Part shown: positions 11,082 to 22,267 of the stretch, piece by piece | How positions within the stretch are numbered: position 1 is the first letter of the stretch | How the letters are laid out: each line of letters opens with the position of its first letter | NCBI GenBank assembly: GCA_950295325.1 | Contig: OX485805.1 | Location: forward strand, 4,154,501-4,218,500 | Reading direction: 5' to 3' | Length of the DNA: 64,000 nucleotides | Source of the DNA: Polytrichum commune | Lineage: Eukaryota > Streptophyta > Polytrichopsida > Polytrichales > Polytrichaceae | The notes under the pieces: generated by a model | Database searches by the model: none | Told to the model about the DNA's origin: nothing | Seen by the model: the letters and a program-made list of their open reading frames with translations, nothing else | Program-made: the position numbers and the translations under genes

Positions 11082-12263
11082 ATAATAATAATAAATCCTT
11101 GTCTATATGAAAATATATACATTGATTAAGAAATTAAGAAACATGTAAAATGCAATAACTTGTGTGTAACATCCATATATTGGTTTCATGTACTAAGGAA
11201 CATTTATTTGGTAGTTCTCCACACTCTTTACCATCTTCATATGCCCAACAATGTATTATGGGAATGTCTTTAGTCCAATCACCTTGCATTGTGAGGTATG
11301 GTTTGATCCACATGTATGTATTCAGGCGTAAATTATTTTACTATGGGTGGAAAAGAAAGAAAGGGTCCACAGTGACCTTGGGCCTACATCAAATAAAAGC
11401 ACTTGACCTCTTGAGTTGTGCCTTAGTTGAAGAGTGGAAAGTTTGTGTGTGCTATCATTTGTGTATAGGTAACTCACTACCATTGTTAAATATAACTTCT
11501 AGTAAATGATTGCATTGCACCTATTCTTGCCATTCAGATGACCCAAATATAGTTTATCAAGTGTGGTCATTAATAAATTTCCTTAATTGACCATGAAAGC
11601 ACAAGTCCATGATACCCCTCATAAAAAGGAGCCTGACAATAACCTTGGGTATATTGATATTTGAGATGTCAATCACCACATTTAGTGTTTGAATATCTTA
11701 AAGTTTTAATGTTTTAAAAGCCATTAGAGTCAAGGACAAAACCTAAGACAAATTTATTTCTCATAAGGGTTGGGGATGCTTAGAAATCAGAATCCTTGTT
11801 TGAGACCATTAATTTCATTGTTTTGTGAGTGCATGTGTGGGTTTGAAGTGGTACCTTGTCCATCTCAAAGTCTATCATGATCATGTTAAAAACTTATTAT
11901 CGAGGGGAATGATGACAATCTTAAAAGATATAATAATAAATAACAAGGTGGGAGTAGATACTACCTTAAAGGACAAATGGGAACATGAAACACTAGTATA
12001 ATGTAGAACACAGAAACACAATTGTGGTGCAATATTACCAAATTTGCATTTACCATATGTAACTTGCGCATGCATTACACAGGGTGAGCATCATGTGCTA
12101 ACCCCAAGTAACCATGAATGCAGCTTATTGACTCACTTATTAATAAGTAGACCCATTAAAAACCACCACAATAAACATATGTTTGGACACATATCTTGCA
12201 CAACATGAAAACACCTTTGAGATGTTTTGTAATGTTTACGTAAACTCATCCATCAAGTATGAA
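10577..12263. other. Non-coding stretch with (TTA)n microsatellite
   Basis: No supported gene. A run of TTA trinucleotides followed by ATA trinucleotides at about 11041-11095 forms a self-complementary microsatellite. The remaining open frames are short and unlike known proteins. Confidence 0.5.
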
Positions 12264-12272
12264 GAGGTCGCT

Positions 12273-12996
12273 CCAAGGGGGTGGACTCTTCATTGAGAAC
12301 CTAAATGGTGTATATGGGTCACTATGAAAATAGACCTCCTATATATGAGAAGTTTATAAAGAAAAATGAACGTTGACGTAATAACAACGTGCCAAAAAAT
12401 GGACTTGTATATTTACATTAAGCTTTTCAATTTAATGTGAAAAATGCCTTCACTACGTACACAAAATATAAATCATGAATCAAATAAGTCTTTAATACAC
12501 ATAAAATTCGCTTTCACTTTCCATTGAGGAAGTCATTGAATGTATTTTCATCCATAACATGTAACTCAACGATTGTATCAAACAAACAAAGACAAGAGCA
12601 CAATGAGTTAGCCACAATCCAGAGAGAAAAACTCACGGAAGCTCATGAGCGATCCAATAGCCTCTAGTATGTATATTTTAAAAACCTAGAAACCCAAAGG
12701 CAAACCCTAACAAGAACATGCATGGTAGCCATTGAGGCAATGACCATATGACAATGAATGAAAACATGAATCAAATGAAACTAAGACACCTATTGTCAGT
12801 TTTTTCTCCAAACCTTAAGGCCATGTTTTGTACATCTACCTTTACTTCAAAAACGATTATAGCCTTTTTTGATGTATACACTAGAGAAAAAAAATAATAC
12901 CTCTACCTTAAGCATGTTATGTACGCTGATGCTTCAAATAATACCCCTTTTTACACTTATGTTAGTTCATACGTGGTATGAAGAGTCCACCCCCGG
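12273..12996. mobile_element. TIR DNA transposon, non-autonomous (MULE- or hAT-like)
   Basis: A 724-bp element flanked by an exact 9-bp direct repeat GAGGTCGCT (12264-12272 and 12997-13005). Its ends are inverted repeats: GGGGGTGGACTCTTCAT on the left (within 12273-12293) and ATGAAGAGTCCACCCCC on the right (12978-12994). There is no coding capacity. A 9-bp duplication suggests Mutator-like; if the outermost base is chance, 8 bp would suggest hAT. Confidence 0.75.
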
Positions 12997-13492
12997 GAGG
13001 TCGCTTTGCTAAAACAAACCCCCAATATAAATTGAATGTGAGTTTCATCCCAACTAGACTAATTTGGATCTTTGATGTCATTCTTCAAAGTTAATTTCTT
13101 TAGATTATTAGCCTTTGTGCTATGGATTGGTTCACTACATTCTAATCTTCCAATGATGAGTTAATGTAAATGCCTTGAAACTCTAGAGTCCCCTCAAACA
13201 ACTTAAAAACCTACAAAAAAAAGGTACTAACCAATCACTCAACCAAACGCCAAAGTGTATGAGACTCATAACAATATTTAGCTGAGTGAGAATGCTTTGT
13301 GAGCTCCGGAATTTCTAACAAAGTGTTGTCCAAATCACTTTGTGGGTGATGCTCTACAAATGTGGGAATCATTATGAATTTATGTATCACTATTGCATGG
13401 AGGAAACACTTCAATACAGGCCATCCTAACACACATCAAGAAATTGATAAATTATGGGGAGCCAACATTGTAGCTCTAGCTAGAGTAACTTA

Positions 13493-14083
13493 GGGCCACT
13501 TCACACACAAGACTGAAGGCCCGTGACCATTGCAATCTAAGAGCTCTCATTGGTTGAAAGGTCAGAGACCGTCCAAGTTCACTTCATACACGAAGGTGAA
13601 GGCCTAAAGGCCCAAAGAAGATTTCATGGATGAAAAGTCTATGTGGAGTCTTACGTGGCGGACTTTAGATAAGGTTTCATGGTCTCACGGAATTTTTGTC
13701 AGGCCCACCTTCAAGAGATGGGCCTGACACAAATTCTTGGGGATCATGACTTCTTTTTGAAAAAAAATCTAACATGTTATAATTTAGGATAGCTTGTAAG
13801 GCATATTCCATAATAGATTTAGGACAAACAAACACCACCAAGCAATTCTCTTAAATTGATAGAGTTTGAGACATATTATATTAAACCAAATCCTCCCCTC
13901 TTTTTCCGCCAACAAACTATGCAATGGTCCTGCAACATGGTCCATTCTCCCTTCACACTATGCTTCATGGCCTGTGACTACATAAAACGGCTTTCCCAAC
14001 ACCCATGGTACGGCCTTTGGATGAGAGTCAAGAGTCCTCACCATTACAAGGTCACGGCTCTTGGCTCATGTGTGAAGTGGCCC
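13493..14083. mobile_element. PIF/Harbinger-type MITE, copy 1
   Basis: A 591-bp element with termini GGGCCACTTCACACA and TGTGTGAAGTGGCCC, flanked by TTA (13490-13492 and 14084-14086). A TTA/TAA 3-bp duplication with GGG-starting TIRs is the signature of PIF/Harbinger (Tourist-like) elements. A second copy lies in inverted orientation at 42115-42692. There is no transposase. Confidence 0.85.
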
Positions 14084-14719
14084 TTAGTGTGTTCGGGTTG
14101 TATCCAAATATAAGAACAAATTCATAGTGCTTAACCCCTAGTGCTTAACCCCTAGGTGTCCAAAAGGTCCAAACTAGGCATCTTCAAGCAAAAACAAAAT
14201 AGTGTATTTGACCTACATTCTTTCATTTTTAGCTAATCGCGTCAAAAGTGAAGCCATCTAAAATCAACTTGATATTCTTCAAGTTCTTTATTTGAATAAA
14301 TTAAACACTTCAATGTTATTGAAGATTTTAAGTTCAAATATGGGTGCCATGGGATGCAATTACCCACATTGTGCTTTGGTCATCAATCTTAAGTATGAGT
14401 TTAATTTTCATTGTCTCCTTGACATAAGATGATATATATAATAAGATTCTAGACACATTGATAAATAACAAACAATTCATGAATTTGGTGAAGCCCATAT
14501 AAATTGTGTGTATGATTGTATATCGAGACCCCATGTTTTTTAAGGGTTAATAATGTTACAATGGAATGAGTGATTAACATAGCATTACACAAACTTCTTG
14601 GCTGAGTTCCATGAGATCGGCTATCACATGAGCATAATTCTTCTGTAATTCCCAAATTCTCATTTCATGTAATGACAACTAATGTAAACTATGAACTTTT
14701 CGACAAACAACGGTAAATT
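14084..14719. other. Intergenic, partly shared with 41.0-41.4 kb
   Basis: No gene. Phrases such as TTTAGCTAATCG, TCAAAAGTGA and GACATAAGA, and a CCCATATAAATTGTGT block, recur in the same order at about 41.09-41.39 kb. This indicates an older dispersed repeat of about 330 bp (14210-14535 here). Confidence 0.5.
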
Positions 14720-14721
14720 AT

Positions 14722-15172
14722 CATAGTACACCCTAAACTCTGTAATATCAACCCCCATAATGTCACTCACTCTCTAATATCCTGAAACCCTAGGGAATGG
14801 ATGTTTGAACTTCAAATCTCACTCTTTATTGTCACATTTCTCTCCCTTATATCACGAAATTTGTCATTAATGCAAACAACCAAAGGAGTCAACCCACACC
14901 CTCGCATTGCGCCATGTGTCAATATGTGGAGTGTCTTCTTCTTCTTCTTCTTCTACTTGTTGAATGTTGGTGCATACATATGCCACATTACCCGGGAAGG
15001 CCAAATGGAGTGGACCACACCACACCATTAAAATGTTGCACTTTGTGTTATTCCATAGCGTCACATACTACACTAATTCTATAGTATCACGCATCCATGT
15101 TAACACTACAAAACTCCGTAATATCACGTGCACCACGTGTGTGATACTACGGAGTTTAGAGTGTAGTTTGAT
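14722..15172. mobile_element. MITE with CTCTAAACTCC-type termini, copy 1
   Basis: Left end TACACCCTAAACTCTGTA (about 14727) is the inverted counterpart of the right end TACGGAGTTTAGAGTGTA (about 15154-15171). Inside the right end is a further near-perfect stem pairing ACTCCGTAATATCAC with GTGATACTACGGAGT around a short loop (15112-15155). A related copy in opposite orientation starts at 58376. No coding capacity; superfamily not assigned. Confidence 0.65.
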
Positions 15173-15609
15173 CATAGCCTCTTTCTTTGGAAAAGAGACC
15201 ATCATGTAGCCGCTTAATAATGTTATGAAGTCCTTTTTTATCATTATTTATATATCCTCTTCATGTAGTAACCTACTTTTGAATTCGTCCATGCAAAGGT
15301 GAGCAGGACTCTTGGTGTGGGTATTGAGACGTGTTAAACAAGTAATGTGGAGTTTACTGTTATTGTTCATGACATATGGACGTGTGTGAATGTACGAAAA
15401 GTACGTTATTAAAGTGGCTGGGCAGGGTTAAGCTAGCCGGTGAAAGAGCTGACGTGGCGACCCAAGAAACATCCAATTGGCGAGTCACATGCACCTCATA
15501 CAAGTAGGTAGACTGAACCAACACTTGGTTCCATCACTGCTTCCTTCCATTGCCATGCAGTTTACCTCCGTGCCGTACCTTCAATTCGTACATCCGACAT
15601 GCGATGAAT
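15173..15609. other. Intergenic, nothing recognised
   Basis: No coding frame, repeat unit or transposon end could be supported in this stretch. Confidence 0.4.
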
Positions 15610-15955
15610 GGGGAGAACCGGCCGCTAGTTGCAGATGCACCGGTTGAGTTTGAGAAATAATTGGTTCAAGTCCAAGACCACCGGTTGAGTTTGAGAAATA
15701 ACCGGTGGAAGTCCAAGACCACCGGTTGAGTTTGAGAAATAACCGGTGGAAGTCCAAGACCACCGGTTGAGTTTGAGAAATAACCGGTTGAAGTCCAAGA
15801 CCACCAGTTGAGTTTGAGAAATAACCGGTTGAAGTCCAAGGCCTCCAGAGGATTGCCCATCACTGCTCGGGGAGAACCGGCGGTTAGTTACAGATAAACC
15901 GGTTGAGTTTGAGAAATAACCAGTTGAAGTTGAAGACTTCAGGAGAATTACTAGT
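15610..15955. repeat. 41-bp minisatellite
   Basis: Five head-to-tail copies of a 41-bp unit begin at 15639, 15680, 15721, 15762 and 15803, each containing ACCGGTTGAGTTTGAGAAAT and most an ACCGGT palindrome. A sixth diverged copy starts near 15898. The leader GGGGAGAACCGGC precedes both the array (15610) and the outlying copy (15870), so a larger segment was duplicated. The minus-strand open frames here are products of the repeat. Confidence 0.9.
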
Positions 15956-16024
15956 CATTTTAGAGGAATCTATTGAAGAAATATACCTCAAATGAATGAA
16001 GCAAAATCGGAATATGTTAACATG

Positions 16025-16305
16025 TAAACGGTTGGATTTAGAATCACTAGGATCTTGACCAACTATGCCCAAAAACTTCCCGGGCATTGTTGCCCATCAT
16101 TTGTGAGGAATCTAAAGATTATACCCTTGATTCAATAAAGAAAAACCAAAAGATCACAACGTGTTACCGATTGGATTTAGAATCACTAGGATCTTGGCCA
16201 ACTATGCCCAAAAACTTCCCGGGCACTGTTGCCCATCATTTGTGAGGAATCTAGAGAATATACCCTTGATTTAATAAAGAAAAACCAAAGGATCACAATA
16301 TGTAA
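16025..16305. repeat. Two-copy tandem repeat, 140 bp
   Basis: Two near-identical copies (from about 16030 and 16170) share TTGGATTTAGAATCACTAGG, CCCAAAAACTTCCCGGGCA and TTGCCCATCATTTGTGAGGA. A diverged fragment of the same sequence is at about 38.29-38.43 kb. Confidence 0.85.
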
Positions 16306-18589
16306 CTGGTTGGACTTGGCAACATGAGGATATCGATTCTTTGGCCAAGAATTGTTGGCAGTTGTGTAAGGTAGATGAGCTTATTACAGTTAGGTCCTTC
16401 CAAGAGGTTTGGCCTTTTTATGTGTGATAAATTTAGAAAATAATAATAATAAATGTGTTCAATAAATCTTGTATAAATTTAATGTAATAATAATGAGATT
16501 CAGGTGGTTAAACTCGATTTGTGACAAATTTTTAAAGAGCATATACGCAGAGTTCTGAAGTGTTTATGTAGGCGTGTCTAAAGTGGTTAGTGTAGAGCGG
16601 GTGCTAAGCATTAAATATCCAAATCAATGAGCCATTATATCAATCCTTAGAATAGCATTAGAAGTGTTTGTTTTAGGAGAATATCGAACCGCTTTGCATC
16701 TCAAGAGTAGATGTTTGAAAAAGGTGTGTTTACCTTAAGTTGAAGGTGAAAATGTTGGGAATCCTTTTAGCTTGAATTTTCTTACAAATAGATATTATCC
16801 TTAATTTAGCATCACCGAATTTAAATTTCTTAAATGAGATTAACTTGGGAGGAATCAACACATAACTCTTAAGGGGGTAAGTAGTTACCAAAGCTCGTAA
16901 CATGGCTGCCATGAATTGTAAGTCCAATTCTTCATGGCTCCTTAGCAAGGGAGTCAATAGAATAGATGGGGGAAATTTTCACTCAAAATGGAAGGTTCCA
17001 CGTAAGAGGTAGAAATCTAGAGGATGATGTCTACAACTTCATGAACGTTATGAAGGACTAGTTAACCCCTAAGTGCCCGAGCAACCATATATGGTTGACC
17101 AAAAATTTTGGCTCGTTTGTGTGTGGGTAGGTAAATTCCTTTGACCGCGTAAATTTTTTTGGCAGGCAATATGGAAGGGCAACTTTTGGATTGAGGCATT
17201 TTCGACCAAACAGAGTAAATATTCGATTTTAGAGAGGGTCGCAAAGGCATATATGTCCGTGATGTAAGGAATGGGTGGAGAAAGTGCTTTACTATTTCCT
17301 CAATGTTTCACCTAATTGGACTATTGTACTTGTTTTTGACATCCAAAGAGTTCTCATTATTCATTTCTTTTGAAAAGTGTCGTAGTGGAAAGAGTAAAAA
17401 AATTCTGTATTTTTGACCGTCGAATATTAGTATTCACAATTACCAATGTGAAGTAATTTGCAATATCAAATCGTCAAGTGTTAAAATAAAGAAAATGCAT
17501 TTCAAGAATTGCAAGGAGGATTGCGAAATGATTGGGATAGCTCTATATGCACCAATAAGAGGGACTTTTAAAGTAAATATCAATCTTCAACTACAAATAG
17601 ACCTAGTTTGTAACTGCAAAAAACCATAGTTGCGGTTCAAGATGGGCGCAAACAACTAACACAACCACTCAAGTAGTTATGTATAAATGGATATGTGACA
17701 GCTATTCAACCTCCTTTCCATCAAATCTTTGATAGGTTAGTCCATACTTATCTTCGATAATCTCATGATGATGATGTTAGCTCGTTAGAAACCTCTTGAG
17801 AAGCTAAGCAAAACAATATTATTACAGCAATAATGGAGCAAGAGTTAGGTACCATTCAAAGCCATCCATATTTGAAATTTAGGGACTTGATATGGTTGGG
17901 TGGAATTTGATGGTTGATAGCTTGTTGGAAAGTTCTCAACATGCCAAGCAAGATAGATTCCTCTTTTGCTTCATTAAAGCAAGTTCTATGGGTACAATTT
18001 GATCCTTCAAGGACTCAACAACCCGTATCTAGTTCTCAAGTGCTTAGCAAGAACCCTCCAACTTCCAAACAAGCCCATAAACTCAAGATTTGGAGCTGCA
18101 TTCGTCATAAGTTTTAATAGAGATGGTTAAGGTTTTTGGTTAAGATGTCTTTGCATTATCATTGTTGGTTATCTTATTTAAGCTCAATTCATTAGCATTG
18201 TTTTACCTGTCTCTTATGCCAAAAGTCATGGCAAGACAATAAATAAAAATAATGTAAGATGTCATCATCTTATGCATGATGCTGCAATCTCACGGATAAA
18301 ATTCCATTGTGGACATTTGTTATTTCTTTGAGAAAACATGGATGGGGGTTTGCCAAATGTCTCATGGACATGGTAAGGCCGTAAGGGGAGGGCTTTTGGG
18401 AAATGATGGCATGCCCTTAAGGCGAGAGCCTCAGGCTAGGCCCTTTAAAGCCGATTCTTGACCAACAAAATTGGTACTTTGCTAATCAAAAGACATAAAA
18501 ACTTCTCCTCGTTCAATTTGTTTGTCATAGTCTCATTGCTTATAAGAGCAAGGCCACTCCTTGGGTAAATTGCCAACACCCCCCCCCCC
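16306..18589. other. Intergenic, nothing recognised
   Basis: AT-rich DNA with only short open frames without family motifs. No repeat array or transposon terminus was identified. Confidence 0.4.
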
Positions 18590-19650
18590 TCCGTTGCTAA
18601 CATGACTGTAACGTGTTATAGCATATATTGTTAACATTCATTAGTCGTGGCTTCAAAAAGAAGAATTCTATATGATCTAAATCCACTAAATATAGTGTTT
18701 GCGCTTGTGACAAATGTTTTGGATTCGCCGTCACATAATGTGTTGTGACATGACGGACACTAACGTGCAATCCGTAAACTTCGCCGCATGCCCCAAGCGA
18801 AGTTGAAATGTGACCTCTTTCGCTTATGCCCCCTTCCCACCTGACTTTATCAAATAACAAAGTCTTTCCTAAAAACCAGGTAAAGCTCCCTCGGTTACAG
18901 CGGAGGCATCCGGCTATCCCAATGTGCTTACAAGAACTGGCTCCGGAGATTGTCGAGTAGGTTTTAGTTAAGTAGTTTTCACACATGTTCATTGTTCTAT
19001 CTACCAAGCAATGAATGTTAGGTAGCTTTTGTCCCATCCCCAAATGCCTTACTACTCGTCTATCTTACCATCGGTTTTTGTTAATGGAGCTCCTCGTGCC
19101 CTCACAGCTAAGACAAAAACCAACCAATCACAAGGACGGGAAGCAACACTTTTAAAAGCCCTACATTCTTGCCTCACGTCTAGGTACCAATGCGTGGGTC
19201 AGTGTTTGAGGCTTAGAAACCTCCACTTTTAAGCCACGCCGCATCGTTTGCCAACTAGGCTCGGGACTAGATAGTGTCGATGGTGCGAAGGCCGGTGCTT
19301 TTAGAACCAACTTTTAGGCTCAGCTAAAGTCGAGTGGGAAGGGGGCATTAGCTGGCTTCCTAGGGGGTGTGCCTTGCACTCGCATTTCTGCAGGCCACGA
19401 CAACCACTTATTAATTGCAAGCATAAGCTTTCTTGCTCTTGACCATTCGTAAGGTACTCAATGAAATGCCGCCCTTGCATGGGACCAAACAGCGGTCGTC
19501 GGTGACTAGAGTCAATTGGGATGCTTCTCACCCTCGTTCCCCATTTGCTAGATCCACATTCTGCGAGCTTTCCAGGATCACACTATCTACACTCCTATCC
19601 TCAGAAACAACCGCCTCAAGTTCGTATCGATAGAGTTAGCAAGGCCGCTT
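18590..19650. other. Possible organelle-derived insert, unidentified
   Basis: The base composition is more balanced here than in neighbouring DNA, and two blocks (around 18770-18960 and 19250-19640) have the texture of plant mitochondrial intergenic DNA. The phrase ATGCCCCCTTCCCAC occurs near 18826 and again inverted near 19340-19355. A 148-codon open frame lies at 19043-18597 (minus) but shows no motif I recognise. I cannot name any organelle gene in it. Confidence 0.2.
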
Positions 19651-22267
19651 TGATCCAGGCTAAATAAGTATGTCATTGAAATTTCACATAACAACAGGAT
19701 CAGTGGTATGTAGTTTGCAGGCTCTTCTTTCTGATCAGAACCTCCCCTTTAGACATTGGCGTAATTAAGTTGATATCTATTCGAAGGTCCACTTGGCATA
19801 TGTCTGTATTTCAAGACTTGAAATGGAATGTGGTCTATGTGTGTGTAAGGCCAGGGAGAATCAGGGCTTTTTGATTTGCTACCAGGAACTTGAATAATCA
19901 CACACCAGTTTTGGGGAAGTATACTGCTTTTTTAATGTCCATTTTGGGCTACCACTAGGATTAGCATGTATGAAGAACTGTAATGGTAATGGTAATGTGC
20001 TGAGGTACCTACCTGCTTCATTTGTGTGCCTGGGGTGCACCTTTCATAACACGTATGAGTATTCGTGAGTGTATTTACTGCATTTTTCCATACTAAGTAT
20101 ACATATGCTCCAAACATTATAACTTGTAGTTGTGTACATGTATGAAGAACCTCTAGAAAACATACAACATTTGTACTTGTATGATAGGATCACTCATTGA
20201 GGCTCATTTGTTTGGAAATGTGGAGGACCAGGAGTGTGATTACGATCCCACATTGATTGATATTTCTAGTGCACAAGGTGATCATCAAATCTACATTACG
20301 CTAGCAAATTTATGATGAAACATCAACAAAAATCACATTGTTATGATCATTGAAGGTGCATGTTTAACAAATTTTTAATTGAATACATAGAACCTCCCGA
20401 TTGTATGCACTATTGAACATGAAGTAATGATTTAAATTTGAGTCCTAGTCCACTATTATTCAGACATGTGTCTTTATGTTGTCTGTTCTTTGATCCTCCC
20501 CTAACCACACACCAATCAAGCATAGGAGTTCGATTAAGAAAAGTAACTGAAAGACACCCACATACCTTGTGTGGAAGGAGAGAAATGCTGTTGTGTTTGA
20601 CAAGGTGCAGTGATTGGTTCGAAAGGCTCACCAAACCTTTTGACTTGCTCACTTCAACGATGGCAGACTAGACTGGGAGAGAGCTTAAGCTGACTCAGAG
20701 AAAGTCCCGGAGGTTGCTAAGCAGGATGCCCTTAAGTTTGATAGGCATTGGGGTAAACATGAATTGCTTGTGTGTAGGCGTGACTTATTAGTTGTCAAGT
20801 GGGAGGGTGAAAGCCCAGTGATGGGCATTACTTATTTCATGACTCCATGGGGATCGTGATTTTCAGGATCCTCCCTGCTGCAGATTGTTTGTGGTTTCCT
20901 TTTCTTAAGCGATTGATTTGTCAATATGTTCAGAGAAAAAAGGGAGGTATCTCCTTCATTGTGTTTTCCACAAATAGATCTAGTCATTCCTATGAGACAT
21001 GAAATCCAAGCTTGACATGAGAGTGTGACCTCAGAGAAAGAAATGTGACAAATGTGTGCAGTTCACATTTCTTTCTTCAGGGTTACATTCTAAGAGAGTC
21101 TCTTGATTTCCTCTCCTGGAGTCTGATTACTATTGAAAGGAACCTTAGTATTCTCTTCAAAAATACACCTGTAGATACACTGATAGAATCGTACCAATAA
21201 GACGATTTTGCCATTCTTTCGAAGTAACCTCTTGGAAGGGAAACTGGGCAGAGTCCAAGTACAGGATTGATCACTAGGTGGAAGTAATACATCCTTGAAG
21301 CCTAGTAAATCAATTTCTCTGCTAAGATTCAAGTCACGACAGCAATATTCAGGTAGTACCAAAGTATAGGTATGTGGGGGGCGGATGAACAAAAGCACAA
21401 CAAAACTTCTCTTGCTCTCATGGCATTCCTGTATACATTCCAGATGACATGAGACATCAAAATAGCTCTAAAATGAAAAGAGAAAGAGACAGACAAAAAA
21501 TGTTTTCTCTAGTATTTCAATGCCCAGTGTAGGGACATCTCTACCCCCAAGGAGACAATAGGATTCTTCAGGTTAGTGCTGTATGTAGGTTAGAAAAGGT
21601 TGATTGTTGGCCAGCATCCAAAACCAAACCCAAGCACTGAAACAAGGTGACCACAGTAACTGGATTTATGACAAACTCGCAGTATGAACGTAGAGAATGA
21701 TGTAGAAACAAAGGGCACTAATTATCAAAGTGCGAGACCAACTGTTGCAAAAGCTGGTAAAGATTAACAAAATACAGACCTAGAAAACATGGCACATAAC
21801 AGGGATTCTATGTCAATCCAGCTTTACCTGTGAACTCCAGTGTAATGAGCAACGCTTAACAGAAACTGAAAGAGATGCTTTCTCAAAAAGTTCAGTTTAG
21901 AAATTGTTCAGATTCCCAAAATCCGCCTCACAATTAGCCAAACATACAACCGACTGGACTTGACATGGAAAGAAATCAAATGTTCATAGGAAGTACACTG
22001 ACCTGCGTGATAGTAGATACAAAGATAGTGATTTGACAAAATTTGAGCTTCTTCACCTAACTGACCAGATTGCTGGAGGATTGTCAGGGGTCTCAGCGTG
22101 GGCTTGAAGCTATTCTGTACTAGCTCCAAGCTTCATAACACCAATTCACAACAGATCTTGGGACCACTGTACTTCATTGAACATCTCAAGTCACATTTTT
22201 GGCAACTACATGCTACATTGTACAGGCTGAAACTAGCCTCAGGTCCTCCATAATTAAACAGTCTTAC
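19651..22267. other. Intergenic and likely CURT1 3' region
   Basis: The right part is presumably the 3' UTR of the minus-strand CURT1-like gene. A partial copy of the dispersed TTAAGGTAGATGGGTC repeat occurs at about 20440-20574. Otherwise only short frames with no recognisable motif. Confidence 0.4.

Noticed and set aside
10921-11129. Open frames across the TTA microsatellite
   Set aside because: Leucine and asparagine runs are the direct translation of the trinucleotide repeat.
18597-19043. 148-codon minus-strand open frame
   Set aside because: No recognisable domain, no exon partner, and no family motif. Long by chance in a more balanced composition.
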